DNA of 64,000 nt from GCA-2794515 sp033763335 (GCA_033763335.1 JANRKU010000157.1:1-64000), one strand, 5' to 3'; shown: positions 43,710 through 52,281, numbered from the stretch's first letter. The notes: a model not told the origin generated them from the sequence alone. A program made the numbers and translations.

Positions 43710-44344
43710 CTACCATGCTTTTACGAAATTTTTGACTGATTGCTCAAAGGCGATATATGGCACGTCCTCATCAACTTTTTTAGTTCTGGATAACGTGTCA
43801 TAATTCATTTGTCGCCCAACAAAAAACCGTCCCCAACGGGCTATTTTTTGCATATAGTTTCCATCCGCGCTTTTGACATTTAGGTATCTGGCAACGGTCA
43901 ACTGATGCACAGGCGAACCACCCAACAAATGCACTTCTCTTTGGCGAAACTCCCAAATAGGCACATCAGTAGCACCGTGTTTTGTAGGGATGCTGTAACC
44001 CAATCTCACAGGCTTGCCACCAATGACCATCGGAATAGAGTCTATGGTCATAGATACTTTGGGGATGATAATCACAGTGTCCACATAAGGGGCAACCGAT
44101 TCAGCCCACATCAAAACCTCATTAAGTGTGGTGTTATCGTCATAATCCAACACTGTTGCTAACGGTGGGCAGTGGGCGACAATCGCCTTTAGGTACTTTT
44201 CCAGATTAGGTTTTTCCAATTTTGGTCTACAAAATACGGGCTATGATAAATGGTGTTGGGTAATTGCGCGCCGTAATTCATCCCATTATCAATCGCTATT
44301 TGACCAAACCGCCTATTACCACTGGCACAATAAATCAATTCCAT
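43710..44344 (-). pseudogene. Frameshift-split phage protein (DUF6610-like)
   Basis: Frame A starts at 44344 (MELIYCASGNRRFGQIAIDN...GAQLPNTIYHSPYFVDQNW) and stops at 44189. Frame B (to 43710) continues with PNLEKYLKAIVAHCPPLATVLDYDDNTTLNEVLMWAE...VIIIPKV...LLGGSPVHQL...SADGN, with no credible start codon or RBS of its own. Together they make about 211 residues of one family that I recall in phages (TIM-barrel-like, DUF6610 by memory). The frames meet at an A5 run (44211-44215); one more A would restore a single frame reading W-K-K-P-N. This is a mutation, an assembly error, or programmed slippage. Confidence 0.75.
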
Positions 44345-44367
44345 ACGATAACTCTCTTTCTATCAGC

Positions 44368-44679
44368 TTATTTTCGGATAAGATTTCGAGCAAAAATAGA
44401 ATGTTGGTCATCCAGTTTAAGGATATACAAATAACGATTCTGCCCACTGGCAATCAGTGACCACTCACCAGCCACAACACCGCGCAAATCGCCCTCGACA
44501 TTAACACCACACGCCACCATCTGATAGGTTTTGACCAGTGGGCGAGCCGATGCCAACGCATCCGCCACATTGGTAAATATCTCGGCATCCCATTTTTTGA
44601 ATAGGTCTATCAACTCCACAATACCCAGTGGGGCTACCAATTGCGCTTTGGTCATGTACACAATATATCGGTTACTCAT
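44368..44679 (-). CDS. Phage protein, unknown
   Basis: 103 residues. Start at 44679 has GGGAGGT; a much longer open frame to 44883 runs through the intergenic site and is rejected. MTKAQLVAPLGIVELIDLFKKW, then a beta-rich C half (SGQNRYLYILKLDD). Unknown. Confidence 0.5.
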   Translation of the reverse strand: MSNRYIVYMTKAQLVAPLGIVELIDLFKKWDAEIFTNVADALASARPLVKTYQMVACGVNVEGDLRGVVAGEWSLIASGQNRYLYILKLDDQHSIFARNLIRK

Positions 44680-44697
44680 TTTTACCTCCCAATCGGA

Positions 44698-44723
44698 TGA
44701 CCAATAAACAACTTTATGCGTCC
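44698..44723. promoter_or_regulatory. 26 bp inverted-repeat site, copy 7
   Basis: TGACCAATAA, spacer, TTATGCGTCC. 19 bases upstream of the ATG at 44679; right arm intact, left arm 7 of 10. Confidence 0.65.
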
Positions 44724-44752
44724 ACAAGGGCGATGTTTCCACCGCCCGATAA

Positions 44753-44980
44753 TTAGCTATTGTGCCGTCTCTCTTCTTCAGCTTCAATTCGTCTCTGATA
44801 CTTATTAGGCAACCCATCCACACCCAATACGGTGAAATCTTCGGGTCTATATCCTTCACGGATAACCGTCTCGCGCCACACATTCATGACGACCACACGG
44901 CTTTCGCCCTCAACATCCAACCGCATTTTTTCGGTTGGCTTCCCATTCGGATGAAACACCACCGTTACAATCGGCATCAT
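44753..44980 (-). CDS. Small phage protein, unknown
   Basis: 75 residues; beta-rich then helical with an acidic/basic C terminus (RRIEAEEERRHN). ATGA overlap with the DUF3987-like gene. Unknown. Confidence 0.5.
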   Translation of the reverse strand: MMPIVTVVFHPNGKPTEKMRLDVEGESRVVVMNVWRETVIREGYRPEDFTVLGVDGLPNKYQRRIEAEEERRHNS

Positions 44981-46410
44981 TCACCGTCCTTTTTAGAATC
45001 CCGCAATATCGCCACAAGGCGCATCACCTCATCAAACAATTCCGCCGTGACCTGCCCATAACGCAAGCTGATTTCATACGGGGTAAGATACTTGTCATCC
45101 CATGTATAAAATTCACGGGCGATAGCCATCGGCTTATATTCATAGGTCTTTTTGCCATCGCCATCAGCTACGACCACTAAACCGCCATCCTTCAATGCCA
45201 TCAGAGTACGCTCAACAACGCGCCTATCCCCGCCTACACGGTGATGAATTTGCACAACGGTCTGTGGCTTCTCGCATCCCGTTAAATAGCGGATGATGTC
45301 GCGCTCACATTGCAAGTCCATTGATTGCACCATCATCGCCTGCGCCCGATGTGCCGATTTCCGCCACCGCTCACAGATGACCTGTGCATGACCCCAATCG
45401 TCCGCGCTCACACACCAGCGACCATCGCCCAACGCCAAAAGCATCGCCACCTTCAAACCCAACATGCCAAGCCGTCCGTATGTACCGCGCAATTTGTCAT
45501 CAAGCGACCCATTCGGTGAGCATTGCTCATGCAACCAACCGGCATAATCGTTATAAAGCCCTAGCGCGTCATCGGCAATCGTCACCTCTGCCGTCTCAAA
45601 TGATGTCGCCGTAGGCATCGGTAACATCCGATACACCTCACGCAACCCCGCCACAACCATTTTCCCATCGGCAAAATCATTACCTCGCACCCGCTTATTC
45701 GGCACGCGCATGATTCTGTCACTCTCTGGTGTGATAATGGCGAATCGGCTAAATAGCCCGGTGTCGCCTTCTTCAAAAATCACCTTTGAATTAACAGGCG
45801 TAGTCGCCAATAACAAGGATAGTGATGGATGATGCACCACCACCCGCCCATTCTTCACAAATTCTTTGCTCATAAAATCGGGATTATCAAACACCTCTAA
45901 CCAAATATCCCGAATCGGTGCGAGATAATCCCGCCCAACCAGCTTATGCGCTTCTTCACCAATGACTGCCCGCACACCAGCAAAGGCGACACCATCGCGC
46001 TCTTGTTGTTGCACCATCGGAGGCAATGAATCGGTATTAATCGCCATCTGCCCCGCCAATTTCGCCATCATGATTTCAGGTGTCATTTGGGAGGGCAATA
46101 ACAGATGAGGCGCAACCGCCCCAACCATCCCCTCCGCAATCCGCAAAATCGTGCTTTTGTGATAGTACGTAGTGGGTGCAATCAACACCGTGTACAAATT
46201 GGGATACACACGCGGCATATCCAATTCTTCCAACACCGCCCGCCGTGCGACCACAGTCGCCAACAACCACAACCCCACCGCCTCTATCATGATTTCGTCC
46301 GTCATGGTTGCACGGCTCTTGGCATACACCATCCAGTCATCCAACCACCCACGCCCCCCAGAGGGGTTCACACGGGGGGCATCCCCCCCAAAGCTATTCG
46401 CGTCCATCAT
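44977..46410 (-). CDS. DUF3987-like P-loop ATPase
   Basis: 477 residues. Layout typical of the DUF3987 family found in plasmids, ICEs and phages: a degenerate Walker A (APTTYYHKST at about 77-86), a Walker B-like AVIGEEAHKL, then LSLLLATTPVNSKVIFEEGDTGLFSRFAII. C-terminal helical tail with wHTH-like segments (LTGCEKPQTVVQIHHRVGGDRRVVERTLMALKDGG). It is thought to act in replication as a helicase or loader, so this is the best replication protein candidate in the element. Coupled to the small gene after it. Confidence 0.75.
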   Translation of the reverse strand: MMDANSFGGDAPRVNPSGGRGWLDDWMVYAKSRATMTDEIMIEAVGLWLLATVVARRAVLEELDMPRVYPNLYTVLIAPTTYYHKSTILRIAEGMVGAVAPHLLLPSQMTPEIMMAKLAGQMAINTDSLPPMVQQQERDGVAFAGVRAVIGEEAHKLVGRDYLAPIRDIWLEVFDNPDFMSKEFVKNGRVVVHHPSLSLLLATTPVNSKVIFEEGDTGLFSRFAIITPESDRIMRVPNKRVRGNDFADGKMVVAGLREVYRMLPMPTATSFETAEVTIADDALGLYNDYAGWLHEQCSPNGSLDDKLRGTYGRLGMLGLKVAMLLALGDGRWCVSADDWGHAQVICERWRKSAHRAQAMMVQSMDLQCERDIIRYLTGCEKPQTVVQIHHRVGGDRRVVERTLMALKDGGLVVVADGDGKKTYEYKPMAIAREFYTWDDKYLTPYEISLRYGQVTAELFDEVMRLVAILRDSKKDGE

Positions 46411-46909
46411 TCACATCCTTATTCCAGTCTTGGGTGTAGACTGTATTAAAGCGACCTCCACCCGGCCCCAATTGGCGCATTTGCCATTTGGCTTTCGGAT
46501 AAGCGTTCCACAAAGCATTGACAAGTTCCGTCATATTAAAATAGGTGTCAATTCCCCCGTATGTACCGTCCTTGTGTTCTGTTTTCAGATACCAATTGTT
46601 TTTATGGTCAAGCCCAATCACTTTAACAAGCCCGTTTTCCATTTGGCTCACCAACACCAACGCGGGCATATCTATCATGCGGGCGAGGCGAGGCACAATA
46701 AAGATTTTGAACGCCTTATAATCAGCGTATACCGCTTCACCCGGTACCGTCTCATCATCTTTCAACACAATAGCAGGCTCTACCCCTCGACTAAACACCA
46801 CCCGCAACACCCCATCCTCAAATTGCATATGCTCAATGCGCCAACGCGCCAACGCCATTTTGTTCAAAATTTCATCGGTGCATACCATCACCGTCTTATA
46901 TTCTTTCAT
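46394..46909 (-). CDS. Phage protein, unknown
   Basis: 171 residues, RBS TGGAG. Two beta-rich lobes; no known motifs. Overlaps the ATPase gene by 17 bases and lies 47 bases after the strongest inverted-repeat site. Possible cofactor of the replication ATPase from coupling alone. Confidence 0.5.
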   Translation of the reverse strand: MKEYKTVMVCTDEILNKMALARWRIEHMQFEDGVLRVVFSRGVEPAIVLKDDETVPGEAVYADYKAFKIFIVPRLARMIDMPALVLVSQMENGLVKVIGLDHKNNWYLKTEHKDGTYGGIDTYFNMTELVNALWNAYPKAKWQMRQLGPGGGRFNTVYTQDWNKDVNDGRE

Positions 46910-46955
46910 CTCATAGTCTCCATAAAATCTATCGTCTATCGGATTGTGTGGGTGA

Positions 46956-46981
46956 GGACGGATAACTTTCTTTATGCGTCC
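46956..46981. promoter_or_regulatory. 26 bp inverted-repeat site, copy 8 (best)
   Basis: GGACGGATAA, spacer ctttct, TTATGCGTCC. The palindrome extends to 15 bp arms (46951-46986) with one mismatch, the most symmetrical copy. It is 47 bases upstream of the leftward operon starting at 46909. Confidence 0.82.
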
Positions 46982-46993
46982 TCACCCTATCGC

Positions 46994-47200
46994 TTAATTC
47001 AGGTGTTGATTAGGGTTTTTATCACCCATCGTCAACCAATTGCTATGCTCTTTGATTTGTAGATATTGCGCCGCCAGCTTGCCTTTAGGCGATAACCACA
47101 CCGTCCACATGCACAAGTTAATCAAACGCTTACGCATCGAATCGCTATAAGCCCGCAATAACTCAACTTGCCCAACCACCTCTAAACGTTGGCGTTTCAT
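46994..47200 (-). CDS. Small phage protein, unknown
   Basis: 68 residues. Helical and basic, LLRAYSDSMRKRLINLCMWTVWL. RBS GAGGG. Unknown. Confidence 0.5.
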   Translation of the reverse strand: MKRQRLEVVGQVELLRAYSDSMRKRLINLCMWTVWLSPKGKLAAQYLQIKEHSNWLTMGDKNPNQHLN

Positions 47201-47201
47201 A

Positions 47202-47474
47202 TCAACCCTCTGATACTTTCAGCAAAAACAAGAACTCCGACTCATCCCGCTTTTTGGCGACCATCACACTATCGCCCCGCTCCATCTCTCCAAGCGCAGG
47301 CGGAAAATCGTCCGCCATCGTCATCCCAAACACTTTCGCCCGTTGGGTACTTGCACCCAACACATCGCCAGCCGTTAATAGGCGCTCTTTCGGTTCATCC
47401 ACAATCACCGCCACCCCCAGCGCCGTTGTCCGTTTGATGAGTACAAATTTCCCCTTACCGTTATCACGGTTCAT
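47202..47474 (-). CDS. Small phage protein, unknown
   Basis: 90 residues from ATG 47474, which overlaps the ParB stop (ATGA). GKGKFVLIKRTTALGVAVIVDEPKERLLTAGDVLGASTQRAKVFG. Possible partition or replication accessory by coupling; no family. Confidence 0.5.
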   Translation of the reverse strand: MNRDNGKGKFVLIKRTTALGVAVIVDEPKERLLTAGDVLGASTQRAKVFGMTMADDFPPALGEMERGDSVMVAKKRDESEFLFLLKVSEG

Positions 47475-49300
47475 GGTTTCGCCGCCTTGTCTAATTTGTC
47501 GAACATACCAATAAGTACCTTCTGCATTACCCCATTGAGCAATTCGTACCATCTGAGAGATAATTCTTCCCACTGACCAATACCCACAAAATCCATCACA
47601 TCCTTGCGGGTAAATTGGATTAACATCGTGGCGGCATGACGCGCATCGCCATCCCCATCTGCCTCTGCCAACGCCTGCAATACCCGTAATAACGCATTTT
47701 CCAACCCATTACCCGCTATCACAGGCGGTTCTGGATAATCACTCGGCGGGCGTGTGCTATCTTGACGACTAACGCGCTCCGCATCGCCCAACGCCTTTAA
47801 TTCTTCGAGCGCCTCATCAACCCGCCCCATATCATCCAGATAGGCTTGATAATCAGGGTCATCATTGGCAACCCATCCAAACGGATGACGCACATCATCC
47901 CCAACAAAATCATCGTCATCATCGCCCATAATCGCCCGCCGTGATTCATCTGCATCAAACGATGATGGGGTAGGTGGTGGTGCAAACGTCTTAGGCAAAG
48001 GTGGATTAACCATCGCATCCCACTTAACCTTTGTCATAATCTGCCAAGCAGGGACATCTGACAAATTCGCCCACATCTGCTTAATCACCATCTCAATATC
48101 CCAAGCCTTACCAGCCTGCACATACCCGCCCGATTCGGTGATGATTTCAAACCCGTTAAAAGCCCGATTCCACCAGATAAACATCAGGTTTTTACCGCGC
48201 CCAAACAACCCGTTACCGTCATTATTCCGATGCACATATTGGCGCAAAGCCACCCGCATCGAATCTGCAAACTTATTAAAAACCATGTCCGCCATAGTCG
48301 GTTGATTCGCGGATACGTCAACAATTGTTGATGTATAAACGCCGTTAACTTTTTTATCACCTGTGTATACATCAACGCCCGTTGATGTATTTTGTGGGCG
48401 GACAATTTCGCGGATGCGGAACTCAGTCCAGTTATTCATATCGGCTTCATCCCATAATTCGTTTGAGATGCTTAACAATGCCCGATATTGATTCACCTGT
48501 GCGATGGACTTAAGACCCGTCACCTGCAAAACGCGCTCACCCAGACCTTTTTTAATCCGCCAAATGTTGCCATTGGCGACCTGTGCGTAAAACTCACGCT
48601 CATGGTTAAAAAATCCGATGTCGTCAAATTTAACGCCATCGTCACCGATATACTGCTCCATCACAAGCAATGCCAATTGTCGCGCCATAGCAATGGCATT
48701 TAGTGAGCGCCGATTACCATTTTCTGCCGCCTGCAACCACACATCAGGCTCACTTACCACCACCGCAGGAATACTATCCCACTTGGGTCCCAGCAAAACC
48801 TTTAACAACCAATGCGCCATATATCGGCGCTCCCCTGTGACAATGACGTGTGGAGCATTGCGCCCTGTGATTTGTATCGCATACGCCAACCCATCTTTAT
48901 TGATAGAGGCGGCAAGGGCGCATAAAGCCAAATATTCTTCTGCAATCGCAGGCATGTCTTTATCGGCTTCCCGCCCATCGGTAAATTTTGATACCAACGC
49001 CACAGGGTCAAGCGATTCGCCCAATGCCTTCTCTGCCATAATCCGCCAATCGCGGAGCATGTCAGGGATTTTACTCACATCACCCGTCCATCCCTTACGG
49101 ATACCCGCAGGGATAATTCGGCGCGGTTGCTTCACATCGGGTTTAATGTCGGCGAGCATCACAGGACGCGCTATAACTTTATTACTGCTTGGCAAGTCCA
49201 ATGTCCCATACATCTCAGAGGCGACTTGCTCCATTGTGATAGGCACTTCGGGGGGATTCCCCCCCATGTCCAACGGATTCGACACCTTCAATTTAGCCAT
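47471..49300 (-). CDS. Large ParB-like protein
   Basis: 609 residues, about twice typical ParB. N-terminal ParB nuclease-fold region: IKPDVKQPRR, then HVIVTGERRYMAHWLL (the GERR motif) and GNRRSLNAIAMARQLALL, followed by a central HTH region, an acidic linker (GDDDDDFVGDD) and a helical C terminus. ParB proteins bind parS DNA and work with ParA. The last residues overlap the next small gene. The long C-terminal extension has no known match and could be a fused factor. Confidence 0.82.
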   Translation of the reverse strand: MAKLKVSNPLDMGGNPPEVPITMEQVASEMYGTLDLPSSNKVIARPVMLADIKPDVKQPRRIIPAGIRKGWTGDVSKIPDMLRDWRIMAEKALGESLDPVALVSKFTDGREADKDMPAIAEEYLALCALAASINKDGLAYAIQITGRNAPHVIVTGERRYMAHWLLKVLLGPKWDSIPAVVVSEPDVWLQAAENGNRRSLNAIAMARQLALLVMEQYIGDDGVKFDDIGFFNHEREFYAQVANGNIWRIKKGLGERVLQVTGLKSIAQVNQYRALLSISNELWDEADMNNWTEFRIREIVRPQNTSTGVDVYTGDKKVNGVYTSTIVDVSANQPTMADMVFNKFADSMRVALRQYVHRNNDGNGLFGRGKNLMFIWWNRAFNGFEIITESGGYVQAGKAWDIEMVIKQMWANLSDVPAWQIMTKVKWDAMVNPPLPKTFAPPPTPSSFDADESRRAIMGDDDDDFVGDDVRHPFGWVANDDPDYQAYLDDMGRVDEALEELKALGDAERVSRQDSTRPPSDYPEPPVIAGNGLENALLRVLQALAEADGDGDARHAATMLIQFTRKDVMDFVGIGQWEELSLRWYELLNGVMQKVLIGMFDKLDKAAKP

Positions 49301-50084
49301 TTGCCACCACCATGCTATTCATCACCCGCGCCATCACCGCCCACATTTCACGACTGGCATCCGATTCTGGCGCATTAGCAAACACGGTTTGCTTATTAAA
49401 AGATGCCTCACTGATGCCAATTCGCAGGGGGATGGGGTCATAGACAAAATCACCATACGTATCGCGCAAAAATCCAACACCCGTATCATGAGCATTCGTC
49501 TTACGATACATCGTTGGGATAATTCCCAAAATTTCAACAGGGGGAATGTTAGACGGACGATTTTTGTTGTTTTCGCCAAGATGATAAACCGTGTTCGCTG
49601 TGCCACTCAAAGATAGTGGCTCTGGCTCGGTGGGGATGATGACGTAATCGGTTGCCTTCACCACCGCCTCATTCATCAGTGAGGCTTGCGGGGATGTGTC
49701 AAAAACCACAATATCCACATAGCCATCAATTTCAGCCAAGCGATTTTTAAGCAACATTGTGTCACGGATAAGGGTAGGGATGGCATAGGTTTTTAGATGC
49801 CCACCAACAATCCCCAGTGACCCTTTTACCTCATATTCCCCCGCCCACAATTGGCGGTTGGGAGTCATCCGCACATCATTCCAGTCGTCCTCATCCACCA
49901 TCAAGTTAAAAATGTTCTTTTTGGGGTCGGGCATAATCCCATAAGAAATTGTCGCAGAGGCTTGCGGGTCGGTGTCAATCAACATCACCCGATACCCTAC
50001 GATTGCCAACGCCGCCGCCAAATGAATTGCTAGTGTGGTTTTACCCACCCCGCCTTTTTCGTTCATCAATGTTAAAACGTTCAT
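49293..50084 (-). CDS. parA: ParA-family partition ATPase
   Basis: 263 residues. Deviant Walker A KGGVGKTT (residues 10-17) and Walker A' LIDTDPQAS (D37, D39). Soj/ParA-type ATPase that partitions DNA along the nucleoid. Upstream of the ParB-like gene and overlapping it by eight bases, so the two form a partition operon. Candidate parS sites are the nine inverted repeats (inference). Confidence 0.93.
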   Translation of the reverse strand: MNVLTLMNEKGGVGKTTLAIHLAAALAIVGYRVMLIDTDPQASATISYGIMPDPKKNIFNLMVDEDDWNDVRMTPNRQLWAGEYEVKGSLGIVGGHLKTYAIPTLIRDTMLLKNRLAEIDGYVDIVVFDTSPQASLMNEAVVKATDYVIIPTEPEPLSLSGTANTVYHLGENNKNRPSNIPPVEILGIIPTMYRKTNAHDTGVGFLRDTYGDFVYDPIPLRIGISEASFNKQTVFANAPESDASREMWAVMARVMNSMVVANG

Positions 50085-50155
50085 AATGTCTCTTTCCGCA
50101 CTTACGTGCTATAATTGATTCAACTTTTTAATTCACTCTGTGATGTGTGGGCGGT

Positions 50156-50179
50156 GGGGGATACGCATCCCCCTTTTTT
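50156..50179 (+). terminator. Plus-strand hairpin upstream of parA
   Basis: GGGGGAT, four-base loop, ATCCCCC, then T6 on the plus strand. Genes here run leftward, so it may block rightward transcription through the parA promoter region or form a cruciform. Confidence 0.5.
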
Positions 50180-50213
50180 CCATGACCACCCACAACCTCG
50201 CATAACCCACTTT

Positions 50214-50405
50214 CTACAAACCTGCGCCTTTCGGCTTATTCGTCAAGACTTTGACTTGCACATAAACTTGACTTTTGATTTCTTCGTGTTCGCATCGAAG
50301 GCATTTCGTCACCTCACCGACCACGAAAGAATCACCGACCACATGCCCCGTCTTATGCGTGGGCGACATGAACCCCTGCTTACACTTAGGACAAATATTT
50401 ACCAT
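50214..50405 (-). CDS. Zinc-ribbon protein
   Basis: 63 residues. CPKC near the start and CLRC further on (Cys5, Cys8, Cys34, Cys37) flank a single ribbon. ATG 50405 overlaps the preceding stop. Unknown role. Confidence 0.6.
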   Translation of the reverse strand: MVNICPKCKQGFMSPTHKTGHVVGDSFVVGEVTKCLRCEHEEIKSQVYVQVKVLTNKPKGAGL

Positions 50406-50764
50406 CCCCCACCTTTCCCTTCTGCCCACTTGCGGGCAATTTCTGTGATTTCTTGGTCAATGACTTTGACCAGATACAACCGTTGGTCGCTATCTTGTCT
50501 ATCGCGCCCAACCTCTAGCCAGTCACCCCACGCCATCTTGTCAATATCGCTATCAATGGTGGGGGAGGCATCCATGCAATAGACTAGCGTGTGCGCTTTT
50601 GCCGATATGACCGCTTCCAAGCGGATCAAAATTGGTGTGTGTGCCATCAATTCCGCGCACATCCCACGAATTAAGTTAGGCGATGTAATGGCGTTTTCTT
50701 CACTGGTGGGGTCGCCGTTTCGCACGTCATATTCCACCAGTACAAATCTATCAATGGCGTTCAC
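50399..50764 (-). CDS. Phage protein, unknown
   Basis: 121 residues, GTG start at 50764 with GGAGG six bases upstream; the ATG inside is followed by TGA and cannot serve. IDRFVLVEYDVRNGDPTSEENAITSPNLIRGMCAEL. Overlaps the nuclease stop (GTGA). Unknown. Confidence 0.5.
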   Translation of the reverse strand: MNAIDRFVLVEYDVRNGDPTSEENAITSPNLIRGMCAELMAHTPILIRLEAVISAKAHTLVYCMDASPTIDSDIDKMAWGDWLEVGRDRQDSDQRLYLVKVIDQEITEIARKWAEGKGGGW

Positions 50765-51177
50765 ATCACACCTCCAAATATCCGATAATCCGATACATAC
50801 CCCGCCCAACGATTCCGCTTGGTAGGGGTGATTCGGCGGAATGATGTGCCTTTCACCCCCTCCAACAATGCCGATGGGATGGCATACGCCACCACCAGTC
50901 CGCTATCACCGACCAATTGCAAAATCGTGATGTTGGCATACGTACACTTTGTCTTATAGTGATTGCCTTCACGCTTGTTTAGGCAAAATTGCCACCCGCA
51001 TTGGCTACGTTTTGCCGTCTTGATTTCGACCAGCTTAACATCGCCCGTCTCTGGGTCTATCACTTTCAAATCACCTTGCATCTTTTGGGTAGGGATGGTG
51101 ACTAAGTACCCCAACCGTTCAAATTCTCGTTGGGCGAGCCATTCACCAAACCCACCCAATTCTAAATTCTTACTCAT
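50761..51177 (-). CDS. PD-(D/E)XK nuclease-like protein
   Basis: 138 residues. GFGEWLAQREFERLGYLV (Glu12), then GDLKVID (Asp36) and VEIKTAK (Glu51-x-Lys53): the complete PD-(D/E)XK catalytic triad. Candidates include a Holliday-junction resolvase-like enzyme or another phage endonuclease. First gene of the leftward replication-side operon, 19 bases from an inverted-repeat site. Confidence 0.75.
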   Translation of the reverse strand: MSKNLELGGFGEWLAQREFERLGYLVTIPTQKMQGDLKVIDPETGDVKLVEIKTAKRSQCGWQFCLNKREGNHYKTKCTYANITILQLVGDSGLVVAYAIPSALLEGVKGTSFRRITPTKRNRWAGYVSDYRIFGGVM

Positions 51178-51195
51178 AACACCTCACTTTTTTGT

Positions 51196-51221
51196 GGACG
51201 TATAATGACTGTTATCCGTCC
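51196..51221. promoter_or_regulatory. 26 bp inverted-repeat site, copy 9
   Basis: GGACGTATAA, spacer tgactg, TTATCCGTCC. In the divergent gap between the nuclease operon (19 bases away) and the integrase promoter (just downstream), so a single bound protein could affect both. Confidence 0.78.
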
Positions 51222-51229
51222 TCATCTAT

Positions 51230-51259
51230 TTGTTCTAACGATAAATTCCGTTGTATACT
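51230..51259 (+). promoter_or_regulatory. Integrase promoter
   Basis: TTGTTC, 18 bp, TATACT, 37 bases before the integrase ATG. Confidence 0.6.
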
Positions 51260-51295
51260 GTGTATGTCAGATTAACTTGTGGGAGAGAAAACCCG

Positions 51296-52201
51296 ATGTC
51301 AACACGTTTATTAAAGGATGCCGTCGCAATTTATTACGACACCATCCGCAACCCTAAAACCCGTATTACTTATGCAGAGTCCATCAATAACATGGTGGAA
51401 TTCGTAGGCAATCGCCCCATCAATATGATCACGCCCATTGACCTAATCGCCCATAACAACACCTACATCAAGCGCAATCTATCCCCGCATACCGTCAATA
51501 AACACATCAAGACGGTGCAGGCGTTTTTTAATTGGCTTGTCAGAGTAGGGGAGTTACAACAGTCACCAGCGAAGGCGCTCAAAAAACAGCGCGTCAATCA
51601 TCTAGTGCCAAAAGCTAAGGCGATGCCCAAAGAGGATTTAGCCAAAATCCTAGAGTACACCCAATGGGATCCCCGTAAGGACGCACTCATTAAATTTTTA
51701 TCAGATACAGCGTGTCGTGCTAGAGGGGTGGCAGGTCTGCGTATTGGTGATATTGATTTTGAGTCCAACACTGCCATCGTCACAGAGAAGGGTGATATAT
51801 CGCGCACCGTTGCTTTTGGAGATGCCACCGCAACCGCCCTAAAGCGATGGTTAGCAGTCCGCAAAGCCCCCACCGATTTTGTATTCCAATCGGGTCCCAA
51901 GCGATTTACAGCAGAGGGAGCGGGGCAGATGGTGCGCCGTATTTGTATCAAGGTCGGTGTGCCTCCCCGCCAAACACACAGCTTTCGCCATGCCAAAGGG
52001 TGGGAGATGTCAGACGATGGGGTAGGGGTCGGTGTCATTGCCACCGCATTGGGTGACACGGTAGAGGTCGTAGTGCAGTATTACATCCCACGCGATGAAG
52101 CCCGCGCAATGGCGACCCTCAAAGAGAAATCCATACCAGCACCAGCGCCTAAAAAACAGCCAACCAATATTATTGAGTTCCCACAAAAGAGGTCATCATA
52201 G
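51296..52201 (+). CDS. Tyrosine integrase of the element
   Basis: 301 residues. N-terminal SAM-like domain (about 10-90: TRITYAESINNMVEFVG) and catalytic domain with Arg143 (RARGVAGL), Lys165 (TEKGD), His228-x-x-Arg231 (HSFRH), then ALGD (Asp254 where His or Trp is usual) and Tyr262/Tyr263. Start at 51296 has GGGAGAG upstream; the TTG at 51251 is inside the promoter. Adjacent to attR, as expected. The C-terminal tail is Pro/Lys-rich. Confidence 0.9.
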   Translation: MSTRLLKDAVAIYYDTIRNPKTRITYAESINNMVEFVGNRPINMITPIDLIAHNNTYIKRNLSPHTVNKHIKTVQAFFNWLVRVGELQQSPAKALKKQRVNHLVPKAKAMPKEDLAKILEYTQWDPRKDALIKFLSDTACRARGVAGLRIGDIDFESNTAIVTEKGDISRTVAFGDATATALKRWLAVRKAPTDFVFQSGPKRFTAEGAGQMVRRICIKVGVPPRQTHSFRHAKGWEMSDDGVGVGVIATALGDTVEVVVQYYIPRDEARAMATLKEKSIPAPAPKKQPTNIIEFPQKRSS

Positions 52202-52236
52202 CAGAGCTAGATTTTTGTCAAATCTTGCCCCCCTTA

Positions 52237-52270
52237 CGTGAGGTCAGGGGTTCAAGTCCCTTAACGCCCA
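52237..52270 (+). repeat. attR, 34 bp direct repeat
   Basis: Exact copy of the 3' part of tRNA-Val (18881-18914), 36 bases after the integrase stop. It lacks a tRNA 5' half, so it is not a second tRNA. Confidence 0.93.
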
Positions 52271-52281
52271 CATCTATTTAT

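Noticed and set aside
46172..47062. Rightward open frame opposite the DUF3987-like gene
   Set aside because: Composition of an antisense frame; crosses the inverted-repeat site and two real gene starts.
48618..49616. Long rightward open frame opposite parB/parA
   Set aside because: Antisense shadow of two well-supported genes, no recognisable motif.
21108..51221. Inverted repeats as simple sigma-70 promoters
   Set aside because: Arms are palindromic with fixed 6 bp spacer and two copies face the opposite way to the genes, which fits protein binding better than -35/-10 boxes.
52237..52270. Second tRNA-Val
   Set aside because: Only the 3' 34 bases are present; it is the attR repeat.
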